A stretch of 64,000 nucleotides of DNA from Nitrosomonadales bacterium (GCA_016208015.1 JACQYW010000003.1:40217-104216), one strand, 5' to 3'; positions 36,350 through 45,823 are shown, counted from the stretch's first letter. Translations and numbers: made by a program. Notes: generated by a model from the sequence alone, not told the origin.

Positions 36350-38524
36350 ATGAATCCCACCCTGCTTTCCGGCCTCAATCCCGAACAACGCGCCGCCGTC
36401 GAACTCCCCGCCCGATCCGCACTCATCCTGGCCGGGGCGGGCAGCGGCAAGACGCGCGTGCTGACCACGCGCATCGCTTATCTCATCAGCACCGGACAGG
36501 TCAGCCCGCACGGCATTCTCGCCGTGACCTTTACCAACAAGGCTGCCAAGGAGATGGTGACGCGCCTTTCCGCCATGCTGCCCATCAACACGCGCGGCAT
36601 GTGGATAGGTACCTTCCACGGACTGTGCAACCGCATGCTGCGCGCGCACCATCGCGAGGCCAACCTGCCGCAGACCTTCCAGATCCTCGACTCCGGCGAC
36701 CAGCTTTCCGCCATCAAGCGCCTGATGAAGGCGATGAACGTGGACGACGAGAAATATCCGCCGCGCGAGATGCAGAACTTCATCAGCGGCCGCAAGGAAG
36801 AAGGCCTTCGCGCGCACGAGGTGGAAGCCTACGACCCGTACACGCGGCGCAAAGTGGAGGTGTTCGCCGAATACGACGCGCAGTGCCAGCGCGAGGGTGT
36901 GGTGGATTTTTCCGAACTGTTGCTGCGCTGCTACGAACTGCTGTCACGCAACCAGTCGCTGCGCGAGCATTATCAGGAGCGCTTCAAACACATCCTGGTG
37001 GACGAGTTCCAGGATACCAACCCGTTGCAGTACCGCTGGTTGAAGTTGCTGGCGGGGCAGAACAACGCCCTCTTTGCCGTCGGTGATGATGACCAGTCCA
37101 TCTACGCCTTCCGCGGCGCCAACGTCGGCAACATGCAGGAGCTGTTGCGCGACTTCCATGTCGAGAACGTTATCAAGCTGGAGCAGAACTACCGCTCGCA
37201 CGGCAACATCCTCGAAGCCGCCAACGCGCTCATCCAGAACAACCGCAACCGCCTCGGCAAGAACCTGTGGACCGATGCCGACAAGGGCGAACAGATACGG
37301 GTGTACGAGGCGGGCACCGATGTGGACGAGGCGGCTTTCATCGTCGACGAGATCAAACAACTCAACCGTGAAGGTGTGCGCCTTTCCGAGGTGGCCCTGC
37401 TGTACCGGTCCAACGCACAGTCGCGCGTGCTCGAACATGCGCTGGTATCCGGCGGATTGTCCTATCGCGTGTATGGCGGTCTGCGCTTCTTCGAGCGGCA
37501 GGAGATCAAGCACGCGTTGGCCTACCTGCGCCTGATGGAGAACACCGACGACGACAACGCGTTGCTGCGCATCATCAACTTCCCCACCCGCGGCATCGGC
37601 GCGCGCAGCATCGAGCAGTTGCAGGAATCGGCGCGAATCAATAACACTACACTGTGGGATGCGGCGGCACGCGCGGGCGGCAAGGTCACGGCTTTCGTCG
37701 GTCTGATCGAATCACTGCGCAGCGGGACGCAGAGTCTGCCGCTGCCCGAGATCATGGAGCACGTGTTGCAGCACAGCGGTCTGGTCACGCACTACGAAAC
37801 CGAGAAGGCCTCGGTATCGAAGCGGCGCGAGGCGGAAGAGCGGCTGGAGAACCTCAACGAACTCATCAGTTCGGCCACGCTGTTCGTGCACGAGAACGAG
37901 GATGACAGCCTCACCGCCTTCCTCACCCACGCCACGCTGGAATCCGGCGAACACCAGGCGGGCGACAGCGAAGATGCGCTGCACCTGATGACGGTGCACT
38001 CCGCCAAGGGACTGGAGTTTCACACCGTGTTCATTACCGGGCTGGAAGAGAGTCTGTTCCCGCACCAGAACAGCATCGACAACGGCGACCTCGACGAAGA
38101 GCGCCGCCTGATGTACGTGGCGATCACGCGCGCGCGCCGCCGCCTGTATCTCACTTTCGCGCAGAGCCGCATGTTGCACGGGCAGACGCACTACAGTACG
38201 GCATCCAGTTTCCTGCGCGAACTGCCGGAAGAGTTGCTGCACTGGCTGACGCCGCGCGTGAGCGCGCGCAAGACCTTCCACACCGGCAGTTACGAGACCA
38301 GCAGCTACGCCAGGGCATTCGCCGCCAGTCCCGCGATGGAGAAAGCCCCGCCCGCACCCGACTCGGTGTGGCGTATCGGTCAGCGCGTGTTTCACCAGAA
38401 GTTCGGCGAGGGCGTGGTGACCGACACCGAGGGCGGCGGTAGCGAAGGGCGTGTGCAGGTCAACTTCAAACGCGCGGGCAGCAAATGGCTCGCACTCGAA
38501 TATGCCAAGCTCACCGCCGTCTGA
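36350..38524 (+). CDS. uvrD: DNA helicase II (UvrD/PcrA)
   Basis: A 724-residue SF1A helicase. LNPEQRAAVELP is the Q-motif region, AGAGSGKT (28-35) Walker A, VDEFQDTN motif II, VGDDDQSIYAFRGA motif III and VHSAKGLEF motif V. The C-terminus (RVFHQKFGEGVVTDTEGGG, RVQVNFKRAGSKWL) is the UvrD/PcrA type, which separates it from Rep. It acts in nucleotide-excision and mismatch repair. ATG 36350 was chosen; codons from 36332 are unlikely. The 3' end overlaps the MEKHLA gene. Confidence 0.95.
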   Translation: MNPTLLSGLNPEQRAAVELPARSALILAGAGSGKTRVLTTRIAYLISTGQVSPHGILAVTFTNKAAKEMVTRLSAMLPINTRGMWIGTFHGLCNRMLRAHHREANLPQTFQILDSGDQLSAIKRLMKAMNVDDEKYPPREMQNFISGRKEEGLRAHEVEAYDPYTRRKVEVFAEYDAQCQREGVVDFSELLLRCYELLSRNQSLREHYQERFKHILVDEFQDTNPLQYRWLKLLAGQNNALFAVGDDDQSIYAFRGANVGNMQELLRDFHVENVIKLEQNYRSHGNILEAANALIQNNRNRLGKNLWTDADKGEQIRVYEAGTDVDEAAFIVDEIKQLNREGVRLSEVALLYRSNAQSRVLEHALVSGGLSYRVYGGLRFFERQEIKHALAYLRLMENTDDDNALLRIINFPTRGIGARSIEQLQESARINNTTLWDAAARAGGKVTAFVGLIESLRSGTQSLPLPEIMEHVLQHSGLVTHYETEKASVSKRREAEERLENLNELISSATLFVHENEDDSLTAFLTHATLESGEHQAGDSEDALHLMTVHSAKGLEFHTVFITGLEESLFPHQNSIDNGDLDEERRLMYVAITRARRRLYLTFAQSRMLHGQTHYSTASSFLRELPEELLHWLTPRVSARKTFHTGSYETSSYARAFAASPAMEKAPPAPDSVWRIGQRVFHQKFGEGVVTDTEGGGSEGRVQVNFKRAGSKWLALEYAKLTAV

Positions 38525-38966
38525 TGCAGCGCTGGATGAGCGCTTGCGGCTCATTGCGTCGAGTTACCGGTGCCTGACCGGCAAAGAGCTGATTCCCTCC
38601 GTCGAAGTGGCCGCTCCCGCATTGCGTCGTGCGATGTGGGAATTGCCCCGCGCCATCGTCGCTCACGGCACGGAGGCCGATCCCGTCTTCTTCTACGGGA
38701 ACCGACTGGCGCTGCAACTGTTCGAGATGAACTTCGGCGAATTTGTGCGCCTGCCATCGCGGCTCTCCGCCGAAGCGCCGGCGCAGGAGGCGCGCGAGAA
38801 GCTGTTGGCGAAGGTCGCACAGCAGGGTTATGTGGAAAACTACTCGGGCATGCGCATCGCCAAAAGCGGGAGGCGATTCATGATCACGGATTGCACGGTG
38901 TGGAATCTGGCCGACGAGCTGGGCGGCTATCACGGCCAGTCGGCAGTGTTCGTCGCCGCGCCCTGA
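38502..38966 (+). CDS. MEKHLA-domain protein
   Basis: A protein of about 154 residues whose central part (FFYGNRLALQLFEMNFGEFV, RLPSRLSAEAPAQEAREKLL, NYSGMRIAKSGRRFMITDCT, VWNLADELGGYHGQSAVF) is a full MEKHLA domain, a PAS-like fold first named from plant HD-ZIP regulators. Bacterial single-domain members have no proven role; sensing of small ligands is possible. Its start overlaps uvrD; ATG 38502 is used, an in-frame ATG at 38451 lies deeper in uvrD. Confidence 0.8.
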   Translation: MPSSPPSDAALDERLRLIASSYRCLTGKELIPSVEVAAPALRRAMWELPRAIVAHGTEADPVFFYGNRLALQLFEMNFGEFVRLPSRLSAEAPAQEAREKLLAKVAQQGYVENYSGMRIAKSGRRFMITDCTVWNLADELGGYHGQSAVFVAAP

Positions 38967-39017
38967 TATATTTGAAACGGTAACGCAAGACTCGGCCAAT
39001 CAACGAAGGAACGACCC

Positions 39018-39365
39018 ATGAGCAAATCATTCAAGGAACTCATCCAGCACCTGAACCCGCCGCTCGCCAATTTCCGCAAGGAAGCGGCGGAGACCATGAC
39101 CGGTTTCGATGCGATGGCCAAGGCGGCAATGACTGCCGGGGTGATCCCGGCGCTGGACAAGGAATTGATCGCGACCGCCATCGCGGTGGCGACGCGTTGC
39201 GAGGGCTGCATCGCCTATCACGTGCGGACGCTGGTACGCCTGGGCGTCACCCGCGAGCAGCTCAACGAGGTGCTGGCTGTCGCGGTGTACATGGGCGGAG
39301 GCCCGTCACTGATGTATGCGGGCGAGGTGATGCACGCCTTTGAAGAGTTCTCTAAGCCGAGCTGA
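39018..39365 (+). CDS. Carboxymuconolactone decarboxylase family (AhpD-like) protein
   Basis: A 115-residue protein with the AhpD core: ATRCEGCIAYHVRTLVRLGV has the Cys-x-x-Cys and distal His used for disulfide chemistry. AhpD-like proteins serve as reductants for peroxidases or as stress proteins. GAAGGAACG precedes the ATG. It converges with a membrane-protein gene whose stop directly abuts its own. Confidence 0.88.
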   Translation: MSKSFKELIQHLNPPLANFRKEAAETMTGFDAMAKAAMTAGVIPALDKELIATAIAVATRCEGCIAYHVRTLVRLGVTREQLNEVLAVAVYMGGGPSLMYAGEVMHAFEEFSKPS

Positions 39366-39860
39366 TCAGGCAGTGGGTGGCGGGAACTTTGCCGCCAGCT
39401 TGTCCGGTACCTCGCGCTTGCCTGCCTGCGCGTAGGAGCTGAACTCCATCACCGCAGTAACCAGCACCATGATCACTGTCGGCATCAACGCGACGCGCGT
39501 GAGCGCCGTCCAGATGATGTGGCTCATGTTGTGGTCCTTGGTCGAGATGCTGATCAGCCAGGCCAGGAAGATCAGCGTCGCCGAGACGGCATAAGCCAGC
39601 ATCAGCAGCTTGCAGCGGGAGAAGCTGATCTTCCAGTGCATGTCCACGAACCAGCTGGTGGTCTTCTTGCTGCGCAGGTAGATATAGGCGATGAGCGCGC
39701 CGGAACACAGCAGGGGGATGAACAGGCCCACCATGCCTATCTTCAGCGCCAGTATCGCCGGTGTCATCAACAGGTCGAACATGAACAATCCGGAGATGAA
39801 CAGGTTGTGCGGGGCTTGCGCGAGTTTGACTTCACCCGGACTGGCGTTTTCATAGCGCAT
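39366..39860 (-). CDS. Hypothetical four-helix membrane protein
   Basis: I do not recognise a named family. The 164-residue protein has about four hydrophobic segments (near residues 22-40, 43-62, 85-105 and 120-140), a short soluble N-terminus and a Pro-rich end (FPPPTA). It starts 3 bases after the stop of the BPSS1780-type membrane protein, so the two form an operon and may act together. Confidence 0.7.
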   Translation of the reverse strand: MRYENASPGEVKLAQAPHNLFISGLFMFDLLMTPAILALKIGMVGLFIPLLCSGALIAYIYLRSKKTTSWFVDMHWKISFSRCKLLMLAYAVSATLIFLAWLISISTKDHNMSHIIWTALTRVALMPTVIMVLVTAVMEFSSYAQAGKREVPDKLAAKFPPPTA

Positions 39861-39862
39861 GA

Positions 39863-40621
39863 TCAGGCTTCCATATCGGTTGCGGCAGGTTGTTCCGCGA
39901 CTGCCTCATCGGGGAAAGGGAAGATGTCGCGATAGCAGGCGTAGATCGACGTGACCATCACCGGGATCAGCACGATCCAGCCCAGCATCATCGGCACCGT
40001 GGCGAGGATGGCCAGCACGATGGCCACCAGACCGTAGACGAACATCGCGCCGATGTTGTTGAAGAAGACACGCAGGCTCAGCTTCATCGCTGCGAGCGGC
40101 GAGAGGCGGTTGTAATACACCAGCATCGGCGCGAACTGCGCCGCCATCATCAGCAGACAGAACAGCACCAGGCCGACCAGCACGGCAGCGCCTGCGCCGA
40201 CAAAGGCCTCGGCGATCACGCCGGGGTCATGCGGGGGCGTGTCGCTCATCATGATGCCGATCAGCGAAGACGCGCCCATTCCGATCATCAGGCCCAGGAT
40301 CAGGAACTGGCCCAGCAGCGACAACCCGCCCACCGTGATCAGCTGCGTCGTTTGTTGCTGGAAGCCGCTGAACAGATGGGCGAGTTCCAAGTCCTCCTCC
40401 TGTTCCAGCGCGCGGCAGCCGGACATCAGGCCGGCCATGATGACCGGTCCCAGCAGTGTCGTCAGCGGCTGGCCCACCACCGGGATCATGGACAGCAGCA
40501 CCGCGGCGCCGAAAGCGATCAGCAGCAGCACCAGCCACATCACCGGCGACTTGGTGAACAATATCCATCCCTGTTTGACCCACACCCAACCGCGTTCAGC
40601 CGCTACGTGATTTGTTTCCAT
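39863..40621 (-). CDS. BPSS1780-family membrane protein
   Basis: A 252-residue protein with about six membrane segments and the opening GWVWVKQGWILFTKSPVMW, typical of the betaproteobacterial BPSS1780 family; its function is unknown. A perfect Shine-Dalgarno (AAGGAGG) sits before ATG 40621. The segment CRALEQEEDLELAHLFSGFQ lies in a cytosolic loop and is a family landmark. It is followed in operon by a second membrane protein and preceded by thrB (9-base gap). Confidence 0.82.
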   Translation of the reverse strand: METNHVAAERGWVWVKQGWILFTKSPVMWLVLLLIAFGAAVLLSMIPVVGQPLTTLLGPVIMAGLMSGCRALEQEEDLELAHLFSGFQQQTTQLITVGGLSLLGQFLILGLMIGMGASSLIGIMMSDTPPHDPGVIAEAFVGAGAAVLVGLVLFCLLMMAAQFAPMLVYYNRLSPLAAMKLSLRVFFNNIGAMFVYGLVAIVLAILATVPMMLGWIVLIPVMVTSIYACYRDIFPFPDEAVAEQPAATDMEA

Positions 40622-40630
40622 GTTGCCTCC

Positions 40631-41587
40631 TTAAAGCCAGATGGTCCGAGATGCTGCGATGTGATTTTGCAGAATACGTTTGAACTGTTCCGGGTCGTGC
40701 GCGTGCACCATCTCGCCGTCGCGCGGCAGGTGCAGGTCATACAGGCGCGAGATCCAAAAACGCAATGCCGCCACGCGCAGGGCCAGCGGCCACACTTCGG
40801 CCTCTCTCGCGGTGAACGGGCGCGCGCTGTGATAAGCCCTCAGCATGGCGCGCGTGCGCTCCTCATCCAGTCCTGAGCCTGTCGAAGGGCCATCGGCGCC
40901 CATGCACCAGTCGTTCACGGTGATGGCGACGTCATACAGCAGGTTGCCGGTGCAGGCGAAATAGAAATCGATCAAACCGCCGACGCGGTTGCCGTCCATC
41001 AGCACATTGTCGCGGAACAGGTCGGCATGGATGGTGCCGCGCGGAATGTCGGTCAGCGTGTTCTTGGCGTGCAGTTCGACCTCGCTTTCCAGCAGCGCGG
41101 CATCCTGCGGGGACAAGAATCTCTGCACTTGTTGCGATGCCTCGAAACGCCAGGCGGAACCGCGCGGGTTCAGCATCTGGTCTTCGAAACTCTGCCCGGC
41201 GCTGTGCATCTGCCCCAGCATCGCACCGACCGCCGCGCATTGCGCCGCACTCGGTTGCGTCACCGATTTGCCGGAAAGGCGGCTGACGATGCAGGCGGGC
41301 TTGCCGTTCAACTCACCCAGCAAACGGTTGTGACGGTCCGCCACCGGTGCCGGGCAGGGGATGCCGTGGCGCGCCAGATGCGACATCAGGTTGAGATAGA
41401 ACGGCAGATCGTCGGCGGTCAGCTTCTCGAACAGCGTCAGCACGAAACGGCCGTTGCTGGTGGTGACGAAATAATTGGTGTTCTCGATACCGGCGGGGAT
41501 GCCCTGCAGTTCGGCCAGGTCGCCCAGCGAATAGTTGGCGAGCCAGGCGGTGATGTCCGCCTCGGTGACGCTAGTGAATACAGCCAT
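40631..41587 (-). CDS. thrB: Homoserine kinase (APH-fold ThrB)
   Basis: A 318-residue enzyme of the pseudomonad/betaproteobacterial homoserine-kinase type: ELQGIPAGIENTNYFVTT, FVLTLFEK with the ATP Lys, and IHADLFRDNVL with the catalytic Asp. It phosphorylates homoserine for threonine synthesis. After NDWCMGADG the chain reads PSTGSGLD, which is the translation of a dispersed DNA repeat (40867-40891) inserted in frame; the frame stays open and the loop probably tolerates it. It lies downstream of the DUF2782 gene, a conserved betaproteobacterial order. Confidence 0.94.
   Translation of the reverse strand: MAVFTSVTEADITAWLANYSLGDLAELQGIPAGIENTNYFVTTSNGRFVLTLFEKLTADDLPFYLNLMSHLARHGIPCPAPVADRHNRLLGELNGKPACIVSRLSGKSVTQPSAAQCAAVGAMLGQMHSAGQSFEDQMLNPRGSAWRFEASQQVQRFLSPQDAALLESEVELHAKNTLTDIPRGTIHADLFRDNVLMDGNRVGGLIDFYFACTGNLLYDVAITVNDWCMGADGPSTGSGLDEERTRAMLRAYHSARPFTAREAEVWPLALRVAALRFWISRLYDLHLPRDGEMVHAHDPEQFKRILQNHIAASRTIWL
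40867..40891. repeat. Dispersed short repeat inside thrB
   Basis: TCCTGAGCCTGTCGAAGG matches the core of the CCTTCGACAGGCTCAGGA repeat also seen at 47106, 47153 and 60521. Here it lies within coding sequence and adds about eight residues to homoserine kinase. Confidence 0.8.
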
Positions 41588-41599
41588 GCAACTTCCCGA

Positions 41600-41929
41600 T
41601 CAAAAGCGTTTGATGATCCAGCGCGGAACGCGCAGGCCCGAGTCCATGCTTTCCTGGCGCGCGAACTTGCCGTCGCCCTTGTCGTCCACCAGATAGTAAG
41701 GCACGCCATGCTTGGGCGTGATCTTGATCATGTAGAGCTTGCCGTTGGCGCGATATTCCTCCACGGTCAGGTCGGCCTGCTTGGTGATGGTCACCTGCGG
41801 CTCGTCGAGGTTCTCGTCAGAACTCATGGGCGGAGGGGGCGGCGGTTCGACCTTGGCGGGTGAATCCGGTTGTGCGGCGTAGGCGCCGAAGCTCAGGCTG
41901 AGGAGAGTGATAAAGGCAAAGTGTCGCAT
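41600..41929 (-). CDS. DUF2782 exported protein
   Basis: A 109-residue protein with a signal peptide (MRHFAFITLLSLSFGAYA), a Pro-rich linker (EPPPPPPMSS) and the DUF2782 domain (VTITKQADLTVEEYRANGKL, IKITPKHGVPYYLVDDKG). The function is unknown. Placement between polA/LOG genes and thrB is typical for the family. It is probably periplasmic. Confidence 0.88.
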   Translation of the reverse strand: MRHFAFITLLSLSFGAYAAQPDSPAKVEPPPPPPMSSDENLDEPQVTITKQADLTVEEYRANGKLYMIKITPKHGVPYYLVDDKGDGKFARQESMDSGLRVPRWIIKRF

Positions 41930-41975
41930 GATGTTTTCCAGTTGGAATGAGTGGGCGGATTCTATCCGATAGCGT

Positions 41976-42692
41976 CTATAAATTGAGTTGCATCTCGATC
42001 TCTGCCGCCGAAGGCTCGAAACCGCGCGTCTCGTAGTGCTTGAAAATGGCGGCGACGATCAGTTCCGGCTCGTCGATGAGCTGGATCAGGTCCAGATCGT
42101 GCGGGCCGATCATCTTCTCTTCCAGCAGGCTGGTCTTGAACCAGTCGATCATGCCGCCCCAGAACTTGCTGCCGACCAGAATGATCGGCATCTTGCGGGT
42201 CTTGCCGGTCTGCACGAGCGTGAGCGCCTCCATCAGCTCGTCCAGCGTGCCGAAACCGCCGGGCATCACCACATAGGCGCTGGCGAACTTGACGAACATC
42301 ACCTTGCGCGTGAAGAAGTGATGGAAGGTCTGGCTGACGTTCTGGTAGGGGTTGTTGTGCTGCTCGTGCGGCAGCTGGATGTTGAGGCCGACACTGGGCG
42401 ACTTGCCGTAGAACGCGCCCTTGTTCGCCGCTTCCATGATGCCGGGCCCGCCGCCGGAGATGACCGCGAAACCCGCATCGGACAGCAGGCGCGAGATCTC
42501 CTCGGTGAGCTTGTAATAAGGGTGGTCGTGCGGTGTGCGCGCGCTGCCGAAGATGCTGACTGCCGGGTGGATGTTGTTCAGACGTTCGGTCGCCGAGACG
42601 AATTCTGACATAATGCCGAACACCCGCCAGGACTCCTTCGACTGCATCAATTCCGGCGATTGCGCGGGCGGAAGTTTCATATCGTTGTTCAT
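41976..42692 (-). CDS. LOG-family protein (TIGR00730 type nucleotide phosphoribohydrolase)
   Basis: A 238-residue Rossmann-like protein with GGGPGIMEAANKGA and PGGFGTLDELMEALTLVQTG, the paired LOG/lysine-decarboxylase-like motifs that bind nucleotide phosphate. LOG enzymes release a base from nucleoside 5'-monophosphates; the cytokinin role of plant and actinobacterial members need not apply here. It is divergent from polA across 17 bases. Confidence 0.9.
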   Translation of the reverse strand: MNNDMKLPPAQSPELMQSKESWRVFGIMSEFVSATERLNNIHPAVSIFGSARTPHDHPYYKLTEEISRLLSDAGFAVISGGGPGIMEAANKGAFYGKSPSVGLNIQLPHEQHNNPYQNVSQTFHHFFTRKVMFVKFASAYVVMPGGFGTLDELMEALTLVQTGKTRKMPIILVGSKFWGGMIDWFKTSLLEEKMIGPHDLDLIQLIDEPELIVAAIFKHYETRGFEPSAAEIEMQLNL

Positions 42693-42709
42693 CTCGGACC
42701 TCTAAAAGA

Positions 42710-45439
42710 ATGAAGACTTTATTGCTGGTAGACGGTTCGTCATATTTATACCGCGCATTCCACGCCATGCCGGACTTGCGCAGCCCGCAAGGCGAGCCCA
42801 CCGGAGCCATCCAGGGCGTGCTCAACATGCTGCGCCGCCTGCGGGCCGATTACCCGGCGGATTATAGCGCCTGCGTGTTCGACGCGAAGGGCAAAACGTT
42901 CCGCGACGACTGGTATCCCGAATACAAGGCGCACCGTCCGCCCATGCCCGACGACCTGCGCGCACAGATCGAGCCGCTGCATGAACTGGTGGCCGCCGCA
43001 GGCTGGAATATCCTGATGGTCGACGGGGTCGAGGCGGACGACGTCATCGGCACCCTGGCGCGGCAAGCCTCGCGCAACGGCGCGCGCTGCATCATCTCCA
43101 CCGGTGACAAGGACCTCACGCAGCTGGTCGACGAGCGTGTGCTGTGGGTCAATACCATGAGCGAAGAGAAGCTGGACATCGCGGGTGTCACTGCCAAATT
43201 CGGCGTCCCGCCCGAGCGCATCGTCGATTACCTCGCGCTGGTCGGCGACACGGTCGATAACGTGCCCGGCGTGAACAAATGCGGGCCCAAGACCGCCGTC
43301 AAATGGCTTGCCGAATATGGCACGCTGGACAACCTGATCGCGCATGTCGCCGAAGTGAAAGGAGCGGTCGGCGATAACCTGCGTAGCGCGCTGGAATGGC
43401 TGCCGCTGGGCAAGCAACTGGTCACGGTGAAATGCGATGTGCCGCTGGACAAACACTTCGACGAACTGGTTGCACCCGCTCCCGACACCGAAAAATTGAA
43501 AGCCATGTACGAGCGCTTCGGTTTCCGCAGCCTGATGCGCGAACTTACGGGCGACGCACCCGCCAAGAAAGAGCGTGCATCCGTCACGGTAGACCAGCGC
43601 CAGTTCGAGCAGGCAGAGTTGCCTAGCACGGTCAACGACACCTCCAATTACACAGCCATCCTCACCGAAGCCCAGCTCGACGCCTGGCTGGAAAAACTGA
43701 TGGCCGCACCGCTGGTGAGCCTGGACACCGAAACCACCGGCCTCGACGGCATGACCGCGCAACTGGTCGGCATCTCCTTCAGTATCGAAGTCCACCAGGC
43801 CGCCTACCTGCCGCTGGCGCACCACTATCCCGGCGCGCCGGATCAGCTTGGCCGCGAACACGCGCTGAAGAAACTCAAACACTGGCTGGAAAGCGATAAG
43901 CACAAGAAGCTCGGCCAAAACCTCAAATACGACCAGCACATCTTCGCTAACCACGGCATCGCGTTCGCGGGCATCGCCGAAGACACCCTGCTGCAATCCT
44001 ACGTGCTCGAATCGCACAAGCCGCACGAGATGGGAAACCTCGCGCTGCGCCATCTCGGGCTCTCCACCGTCAGCTACACCGACGTGGTGGGCAAGGGTGC
44101 GAAGCAGATCGGCTTCGAACAGGTCGATCTGGAAACGGCGACGAAATATGCCGCCGAAGATGCCGACATCACCCTGCAACTGCACCAGACCCTGTCGCCG
44201 CAACTGCAAGGCCGACTGGCCGAGGTGTATCGCGACATCGAGATGCCGGTGCGCGAAGTGCTGTTCAAGATGGAGCGCAACGGCGTGCTCATCGACAGCA
44301 CCATGCTCGGCAGACAAAGCCACGAACTCGGCGAGAAGATCATGGCAATCGAGAAGCAGGCATACGAGCTGGCCGGTCAGCCGTTCAACCTCGCCTCGCC
44401 CAAACAGTTGCAAGAGATCCTGTTCGACAAGCTCGGCATCCCGTCCAAGAAAAAAACCGCGACCGGCTCGCGCTCCACCGACGAAGAAGTGCTGCAGGAA
44501 CTCGCCCTCGATTACCCGCTGCCCAAGATCATTCTCGAACATCGCGGCATGGCGAAACTCAAATCCACCTATACCGACAAGCTGCCGCTGTCCGTGAATC
44601 GGGCCACAGGCAGGGTGCACACCAGTTACTCGCAAGCCGTGGCCGTCACCGGGCGCCTCGCCTCGAACGACCCCAACCTACAGAACATCCCCATCCGCAC
44701 ACCCGAAGGTCGCCGCATCCGCGAAGCGTTCATTGCACCGCAAGGCAGCCGCATTCTCTCCGCCGACTATTCGCAGATCGAGTTGCGCATCATGGCGCAC
44801 CTATCCGGTGACGAAGGCCTTCTCAAGGCCTTCGCCGCCGGCGAAGACATCCACCGCGCCACCGCCGCCGAAGTGTTCAACGTCGCCCTCGATGCCGTGA
44901 GCAGCGAACAGCGCCGCTACGCCAAAGTCATCAACTTCGGATTGATCTACGGCATGTCGGCGTTTGGTCTGGCTTCGCAACTCAACATCGAAAACAGCGC
45001 CGCCAAGCAATACATCGACCTCTACTTCGCGCGCTACCCCGGCGTGAAGCACTACATGGACGGCACGCGCGAACAGGCCAAGGCGCAGGGTTTCGTCGAG
45101 ACCTGGTTCGGGCGCAGGTTGTGGCTGCCCGAGATCAATGGCGCGAATGGCATGCGCAGGCAGGCCGCGGAACGTGCAGCGATCAATGCGCCCATGCAGG
45201 GCACCGCCGCCGATTTGATCAAACTCGCGATGATCGCGGTGCAGGATTGGCTGGAGAAAGAGAAGCTGCAAACCAAGCTCATCATGCAGGTGCATGACGA
45301 ATTGGTGCTGGAAGTGCCGCAGGGGGAATTGGCGCTGGTGAAGGAGAAGGTGCGGGAACTGATGTGCAATGTGGCGGAGTTGAAGGTGCCGTTGGAGGTG
45401 GGATTGGGTGAGGGGGGAAATTGGGATGAGGCGCATTGA
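42710..45439 (+). CDS. polA: DNA polymerase I
   Basis: A 909-residue protein with all three parts: 5'-3' exonuclease (LVDGSSYLYRAFHAMPDLRS, VEADDVIGTLA, STGDKDLTQLV), an active-looking 3'-5' exonuclease (SLDTETTGLDG keeps Asp and Glu), and family A polymerase (SADYSQIELRIMAHLSGD, KVINFGLIYGMSAFGLA, MQVHDELVLEVP). It fills gaps and removes RNA primers. Directly downstream begins a repeat-rich stretch with an AT-richer cassette. Confidence 0.98.
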   Translation: MKTLLLVDGSSYLYRAFHAMPDLRSPQGEPTGAIQGVLNMLRRLRADYPADYSACVFDAKGKTFRDDWYPEYKAHRPPMPDDLRAQIEPLHELVAAAGWNILMVDGVEADDVIGTLARQASRNGARCIISTGDKDLTQLVDERVLWVNTMSEEKLDIAGVTAKFGVPPERIVDYLALVGDTVDNVPGVNKCGPKTAVKWLAEYGTLDNLIAHVAEVKGAVGDNLRSALEWLPLGKQLVTVKCDVPLDKHFDELVAPAPDTEKLKAMYERFGFRSLMRELTGDAPAKKERASVTVDQRQFEQAELPSTVNDTSNYTAILTEAQLDAWLEKLMAAPLVSLDTETTGLDGMTAQLVGISFSIEVHQAAYLPLAHHYPGAPDQLGREHALKKLKHWLESDKHKKLGQNLKYDQHIFANHGIAFAGIAEDTLLQSYVLESHKPHEMGNLALRHLGLSTVSYTDVVGKGAKQIGFEQVDLETATKYAAEDADITLQLHQTLSPQLQGRLAEVYRDIEMPVREVLFKMERNGVLIDSTMLGRQSHELGEKIMAIEKQAYELAGQPFNLASPKQLQEILFDKLGIPSKKKTATGSRSTDEEVLQELALDYPLPKIILEHRGMAKLKSTYTDKLPLSVNRATGRVHTSYSQAVAVTGRLASNDPNLQNIPIRTPEGRRIREAFIAPQGSRILSADYSQIELRIMAHLSGDEGLLKAFAAGEDIHRATAAEVFNVALDAVSSEQRRYAKVINFGLIYGMSAFGLASQLNIENSAAKQYIDLYFARYPGVKHYMDGTREQAKAQGFVETWFGRRLWLPEINGANGMRRQAAERAAINAPMQGTAADLIKLAMIAVQDWLEKEKLQTKLIMQVHDELVLEVPQGELALVKEKVRELMCNVAELKVPLEVGLGEGGNWDEAH

Positions 45440-45517
45440 TTGAATTGTCCGCTCGTCCTGAGTAGGCCGAAGGCCGTATCGAAGGATGAACGGATTCAGC
45501 GCGCATTTTTCAATTTA
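45440..45517. other. polA downstream spacer with diverged short repeat
   Basis: There is no gene here. CGTCCTGAGTAGGCCGAAGG followed by CGTATCGAAGGATGAACGG (about 45452-45488) is a diverged member of the family of short repeats found at 47.1 and 60.5 kb. Confidence 0.6.
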
Positions 45518-45714
45518 AACCCAACACCGTCGGGGGTTGCCCGACAGCAAGCTACTTTCTTTTGCTTCGCCAAAAGAAAGTAGCCAAAGAAAAGGCGACC
45601 CCGGTACGCCGCCCCTTCGGGGTTCCCTGCGTTGCTCGACTGGTCAGGCGGCTGCGGAACTCGCGCTTCGCGCTCAGACAGTCCTCGCCGACTACCCCTG
45701 ACCAGCCTGCGCTA
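45518..45714 (+). repeat. Left arm of a ~200-bp inverted repeat pair
   Basis: This arm begins AACCCAACACCGTCGGGGGT, carries a hairpin CTACTTTCTTTTG/CAAAAGAAAGTAG, then CGCCCCTTCGGGGTTCCCTG and GTTGCTCGACTGGTCAGGC, and ends ACCCCTGACCAGCCTGCGC. The same landmarks appear in reverse complement at 46874-47089. Arms are similar but not identical, so they are old or independently inserted copies. Such repeats are common in betaproteobacteria and are often mis-annotated as small proteins. Confidence 0.85.
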
Positions 45715-45823
45715 TTGGTTCCGACATAACCTAAAGGTTAGTCTCCACCGCAACAAGCCAGAAACCGGCTTGTTGTCAGCGGGCGCACAGGGGAGGAAAA
45801 GCAAAATTCAAAACCTATAACCA

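Noticed and set aside
42746..44635. Open frame of 629 codons antisense to polA
   Set aside because: polA is complete with all motifs; the antisense frame shows no family pattern.
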